A model generated the notes under the pieces. It saw only the letters and a list, made by a program, of their open reading frames with translations. It was not told where the DNA came from and did no database searches. 7,579 bases of DNA, from assembly GCA_026709745.1 (NCBI GenBank), contig JAPOSJ010000228.1, positions 1 through 7,579 of the forward strand, in the 5' to 3' direction. Made by a program: the position numbers and the translations under genes. Positions 5,751-7,579 of the stretch are shown here, one piece after another. This DNA is from Candidatus Dadabacteria bacterium (GTDB lineage Bacteria; Desulfobacterota_D; UBA1144; Nemesobacterales; Nemesobacteraceae). How positions within the stretch are numbered: position 1 is the stretch's first letter; the number at the start of each line of letters is the position of its first letter.

Positions 5751-7579
5751 ATGTCATCAACGTCAAAAATACTTGAGGCCCATCAGGAGGCTAAAAGCTA
5801 CGACAGAATCAAGTCAAAGCACCTGATCGGAACCCTCTTCACCAACTTTACCCCCTGGGACAAGCTCCACGGATTCAGAAACTTCATACATGCCCCTTCG
5901 GGCAAGAAGATCGAATTTGCAAACGACCCGGCGCTCATAGCAGGCACCGCCGTTTTCAAAGGCACGGGAGAACAAGTTGCTCTTATAGCTCAGCAGACAC
6001 CCTCAAACGAGCAGGAGAGGACTAAACTTAATTACGGAATGATAAAAGCCGACGGTTACGGACTCTCCCTCTGCATGATGGAATACGCAGAACAGAACCA
6101 TCTGAAGCTCTACACCTTCGTAGACACCGTGGGTGGAGACCCCTACGAGTACTCGGCGGAAAAATTACAGTCCTGGCTGATTTCCTACTGCCAGTCGAAA
6201 ATGATTTCGATAAAAACGAAAACAATAAGCACGGTGCTCGGGCTCGGGGGAAGCGGGGGTGCGATAGCGATACAGCTCGGACACAGAAGGCTTATGCTCT
6301 CGCGGGCAGAATATTCTGTAATAACGGCGGAGGGGTGCTCCGCCATTCTTTTCAGAAGCGCCGATAAGGTAGTCGAAGCGCTTGAGGTGCTGCAGCCCAC
6401 CGCAGCTCACATGAAAAGATATGGAATAATAGACGAAATAGTAAAAGAACCATCCATCGGAAAAGACGGCTACATCGACTCAACCCTAAAGAGCCTGCAA
6501 GCCTCTCTTGTCGCCGCGTCGAAGGAAGTGGACCGTTATGATGTGAGAAGTCTACGCGGGGAACTGCGGAAGAAAATCGAGAGATGCGGTCGGACAAAAA
6601 AACAACACCCGATCTACGAGGGAATATCAAAGAAGATAAAGGCTTGGCTCCCTTACTACTTCAGCGGAAAAAAGGAAAATCCCGACATCTCCGAAATGCA
6701 GATAGCCATCTACGGAGCGGAACCGCATTTTTGCAACGATGAAAAAGACGGCCAGGGGAAAATTATACGTCCCGGATGCAAAAAACAGATGACAAAGGAA
6801 GATCTTCACTCAAACAATTCATCCTGCCCGTACTGCGGCCGCCCCGAGGCACTGAGTTCCGATGATTATCTCGACTTTCTCCTCGACGACGGCTCTTTCC
6901 ATGAAATAGAACCCACGCTCTCGATTGAGGATATCGACCCCGTTTACAAGTTTTTTAACTATTCATCCTCTATAAAGAAACTGGCGGGAAAGACCGACTC
7001 CAGGGATTCCCTCGTAACGGGCTACGGAACGATGTTCGGAATACCGTTAGCGGTAGCAGTGTGCGATTTCAGGTTTATGGGAGGATCAATGAGTTCGGTT
7101 TTCGGCGAAAAAATGAACATAGTGGTCGATTACGCCATAAAGCGCAGACTTCCTCTTCTAACCATAACAGTAAGCGGAGGAGCACGAATGCAGGAAGGAA
7201 CAGTCGCCCTTTACCAGATGGCCAAAACCATATCTGCAATCATGAGTCTCAGGGAAAGCGGACTTCCAAACATATCAATACTTGGCCACCCGACCACCGG
7301 AGGGGCTCTCGCAAGCTACTCCGTGCAGGGAGAATTCATAATAGCAGAGAAAAAAGCGACTATCGCCTTTGCCGGAGACCGGGTCGTTAAGCTCACAAGC
7401 GGCGGAAGAGGGGTCGACCCCAAGATAATGTCTTCTGAGTTTTACGAGAAAAACGGAGGGGTGCATCTGGTGCTTGAAAGAAGCCAGATAAAACCAGCTA
7501 TCTCAGGACTTCTCAAGTTCAGGGGCTTTAGAAACAGACTTGATACCGGATATTTTCACCAGCACTCCAAAGGTAATCA
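5751..7579 (+). CDS. Fused AccA-AccD carboxyltransferase (alpha then beta), 3' end outside the window
   Basis: Acetyl-CoA carboxylase carboxyltransferase-like protein, which moves the carboxyl group from carboxybiotin on BCCP to acetyl-CoA in the cytoplasm. Translation from the ATG at 5751 gives 609 residues with no stop before the right edge. Residues 1 to about 260 are AccA-like: YDRIKSKHLIGTLF (17-30), YTFVDTVGGDP (121-131), the oxyanion motif GLGGSGGAIAI (164-174), YSVITAEGCSAILFRSADK (188-206) and YGIIDEIV (224-231). A basic linker (about 262-320) follows. Residues 320-609 are AccD-like: zinc ribbon Cys328, Cys343, Cys359, Cys362; DYLDFLLDDGSF (372-383); FMGGSMSSVFGEK (442-454); TVSGGARMQEGT (473-484); HPTTGGALASYS (513-524); IAFAGDRVV (538-546). 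Canonical E. coli AccA and AccD are separate, and fused acyl-CoA enzymes normally have beta first. The ribosome-binding site is weak (GAAGAG, 5739-5744). Several core motifs deviate, so a related acyl-CoA substrate is possible. Confidence 0.85.
   Translation, partial: MSSTSKILEAHQEAKSYDRIKSKHLIGTLFTNFTPWDKLHGFRNFIHAPSGKKIEFANDPALIAGTAVFKGTGEQVALIAQQTPSNEQERTKLNYGMIKADGYGLSLCMMEYAEQNHLKLYTFVDTVGGDPYEYSAEKLQSWLISYCQSKMISIKTKTISTVLGLGGSGGAIAIQLGHRRLMLSRAEYSVITAEGCSAILFRSADKVVEALEVLQPTAAHMKRYGIIDEIVKEPSIGKDGYIDSTLKSLQASLVAASKEVDRYDVRSLRGELRKKIERCGRTKKQHPIYEGISKKIKAWLPYYFSGKKENPDISEMQIAIYGAEPHFCNDEKDGQGKIIRPGCKKQMTKEDLHSNNSSCPYCGRPEALSSDDYLDFLLDDGSFHEIEPTLSIEDIDPVYKFFNYSSSIKKLAGKTDSRDSLVTGYGTMFGIPLAVAVCDFRFMGGSMSSVFGEKMNIVVDYAIKRRLPLLTITVSGGARMQEGTVALYQMAKTISAIMSLRESGLPNISILGHPTTGGALASYSVQGEFIIAEKKATIAFAGDRVVKLTSGGRGVDPKIMSSEFYEKNGGVHLVLERSQIKPAISGLLKFRGFRNRLDTGYFHQHSKGN

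Noticed and set aside
5713..5826. A 37-codon frame starting at an ATG just before the carboxyltransferase gene, considered as an upstream leader peptide
   Set aside because: It has no Shine-Dalgarno site, its ATG overlaps the TATAAT at 5709-5714 and so would precede the likely transcript start, and it runs far into the real gene out of frame.
1..7579. Defence system, mobile element, CRISPR array or RNA gene
   Set aside because: Every long open frame is explained by a housekeeping family, intergenic gaps are under 200 bases, and I found no terminal repeats, spacer-like repeats, or tRNA or rRNA signatures.

Overview
The window looks like chromosomal housekeeping DNA from a bacterium of moderate GC content, with short intergenic gaps and no sign of mobile DNA. 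The aroA-cmk order, the archaeal-type phosphoglycerate mutase and the separate A-type Fe-S carrier would fit a deltaproteobacterium-like or related uncultivated lineage. That placement is inference from gene content and could be wrong.

Layout. Positions 1-1391 (minus strand) hold the 5' end of cmk (cytidylate kinase) and the whole of aroA (EPSP synthase), joined by a 4-base ATGA overlap. A 103-bp AT-rich divergent region follows, with a perfect 13-bp tandem repeat. Rightward from it run a small DUF2237-family gene (1495-1869) and a cofactor-independent phosphoglycerate mutase of the ApgM type (1910-3118). Converging on these are mazG (3163-3936) and an M24 Xaa-Pro peptidase-like gene (3953-5086), an evident minus-strand operon. 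A second divergent region (5087-5229) separates this operon from an IscA/ErpA-type Fe-S carrier gene (5230-5553), which ends in a rho-independent terminator. After a 197-bp spacer with a twin TATAAT promoter, a long open gene runs off the right edge (5751 to beyond 7579).

The last gene is the most interesting item. It encodes one polypeptide with an AccA-like (alpha) carboxyltransferase half followed by an AccD-like (beta) half. AccA and AccD are usually separate proteins, and fused acyl-CoA carboxyltransferases usually have the beta-like half first. The zinc ribbon of the beta half is stretched (C-x14-C-x15-C-x2-C instead of C-x2-C-x15-C-x2-C), and several signature motifs are altered. It may be the organism's acetyl-CoA carboxylase carboxyltransferase or a divergent acyl-CoA paralogue.

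The genes belong to separate basic processes: aromatic amino acid synthesis, nucleotide metabolism and sanitation, glycolysis, peptide turnover, Fe-S assembly and fatty acid synthesis. They do not form one pathway. Several starts (aroA, apgM, the M24 gene) lack a good Shine-Dalgarno sequence and lie within about 7-13 bases of a -10-like hexamer, suggesting very short leaders or leaderless mRNAs. I see no defence system, CRISPR array, tRNA, rRNA or insertion sequence.
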